A stretch of DNA of 5,595 nt from the NCBI GenBank assembly GCA_964538485.1, contig CAZIHJ010000157.1:1-5595 (forward strand), read 5' to 3'. The stretch's first letter is position 1. Every line of letters starts with the position of its first letter. The notes under the pieces are model-generated. The model was given only the letters and a program-made list of their open reading frames with translations, made no database searches and was not told the origin of the DNA. The translations under genes and the position numbers were made by a program. The DNA comes from JBJXHC01 sp964538485 (GTDB taxonomy: Bacteria > Bacteroidota > Ignavibacteria > UBA10030 > UBA6906). This document shows, in pieces, positions 5,119 through 5,595 of the stretch.

Positions 5119-5595
5119 TCATTGTCTTTTGTATTTCCAGTTTCTCGACTTACCTTCCGCCATCCATTCAATCGTGGTTGCGAGCCGTTTGTCGCGGGTG
5201 GCTTCGGTTTTTGCCTCGGTAACCCATTCGACGTATTCGCGCTTGTGACTTGGACTGAAACCTTCGAATGCAGAGAAGGCCTTCTTGTTTTTCTTTATCG
5301 CTGCGAGAAAATATCCGGGGATGACAAGTTCTTTCTTTTCCTTCTTGGGTCTTGCCGGGAGTTTTATCCCATCGTCATTCAGTTTCTTCGCTTGTTTGAT
5401 GAAGGCAATAATCACGCGGTCAGGTGGCAGGTCGCGCAACGTGGTGATCCTTCCCAGATTACCCATTGCTTCGCCCCCGGCATTGAACCCTTCGCCCAAA
5501 TATCCTTTGGGATCTTTGAGGAGCTTCGCTTTCCAGAACCCGAATACCGCATGCTGCTTGAATGCCGCCATACTGCAAAACGGTCCCTTGTAGTC
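5119..5595 (-). CDS. YdeI/OmdA-type protein (DUF1801-like plus OmpD-associated domain), N-terminus outside the window
   Basis: The frame is open through the right edge, and 158 residues are visible. The visible start, DYKGPFCSMAAFKQHAVFGFW, is the middle of a DUF1801-like fold, so the ATG at 5571 is an internal methionine and roughly 40-50 residues lie beyond the window. The C-terminal half, after a lysine-rich linker (KKEKKE), carries the OmdA signature: YFLAAIKKNKKAFSAFEGFSP, then HKREYVEWVTEAKT and a basic end with RLATTIEWMAEGK. Family members are small cytoplasmic proteins; E. coli/Salmonella YdeI is linked to antimicrobial-peptide and stress resistance, while the biochemical role of most homologues is unknown. 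The gene ends 166 bp before the lipoprotein start and is separated from it by the palindromic element, so the two are probably not tightly co-expressed. Confidence 0.88.
   Translation of the reverse strand, partial: DYKGPFCSMAAFKQHAVFGFWKAKLLKDPKGYLGEGFNAGGEAMGNLGRITTLRDLPPDRVIIAFIKQAKKLNDDGIKLPARPKKEKKELVIPGYFLAAIKKNKKAFSAFEGFSPSHKREYVEWVTEAKTEATRDKRLATTIEWMAEGKSRNWKYKRQ

Noticed and set aside
4953..5171. N-terminal extension of the lipoprotein reading frame to an ATG at 5171
   Set aside because: The extra 73 residues are low-complexity Arg/Ala/Ser sequence encoded by the palindromic element, overlap the YdeI-like gene, and lie upstream of a clear ribosome site and signal peptide at 4952.

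Overview
This 5.6 kb bacterial window is gene-dense. It holds four complete genes and one partial gene on the minus strand, plus one complete gene and one gene tail on the plus strand at the left edge. The organism is not certain. One strong promoter candidate (TTG, 19 bp, TATCTTTG) matches the Bacteroidota sigma-factor consensus (TTG / TAnnTTTG), and a free-standing four-helix-bundle (S23/IVP-type) gene is common in Bacteroidota, Ignavibacteriota and relatives. Two genes also have good Shine-Dalgarno sites and base composition looks balanced, so a Bacteroidota/Chlorobiota/Ignavibacteriota-type genome is a tentative inference.

Left edge (1-572): the C-terminal end of an unidentified plus-strand reading frame stops at 74. 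It is followed by a small four-helix-bundle protein of the 23S rRNA intervening-sequence family (146-472). The gene sits between short GGATTNNT/GGAGTGAC octamer repeats (68-91, 482-504 and, inverted, 538-561), which suggests a small cassette.

Centre (573-4474): a minus-strand three-gene operon whose genes physically overlap. In order of transcription it encodes an LpxL/HtrB-like acyltransferase (4364-3372), a cytochrome P450 (3379-1991) and an NCS1-family nucleobase/allantoin-type permease (1994-573). The overlaps are 8 bp (ATGAGTAA) and 4 bp (ATGA). One predicted promoter at 4445-4474, with a perfect inverted repeat at the expected transcription start, probably drives all three. The gene combination is unusual: a membrane acyltransferase, an oxidising haem enzyme and an importer of small nitrogenous rings. 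The acyltransferase also lacks the acidic residue of its HX4(D/E) motif.

Right side (4518-5595): a small secreted or lipid-anchored protein of unknown function (4952-4518) with a clear ribosome binding site, a GC-rich palindromic element (5007-5075) that looks like a dispersed intergenic repeat, and the C-terminal part of a YdeI/OmdA-type (DUF1801-like plus OmpD-associated) protein running off the right edge. No RNA gene, CRISPR array or transposase was seen, and no gene-free stretch exceeds 300 bases.
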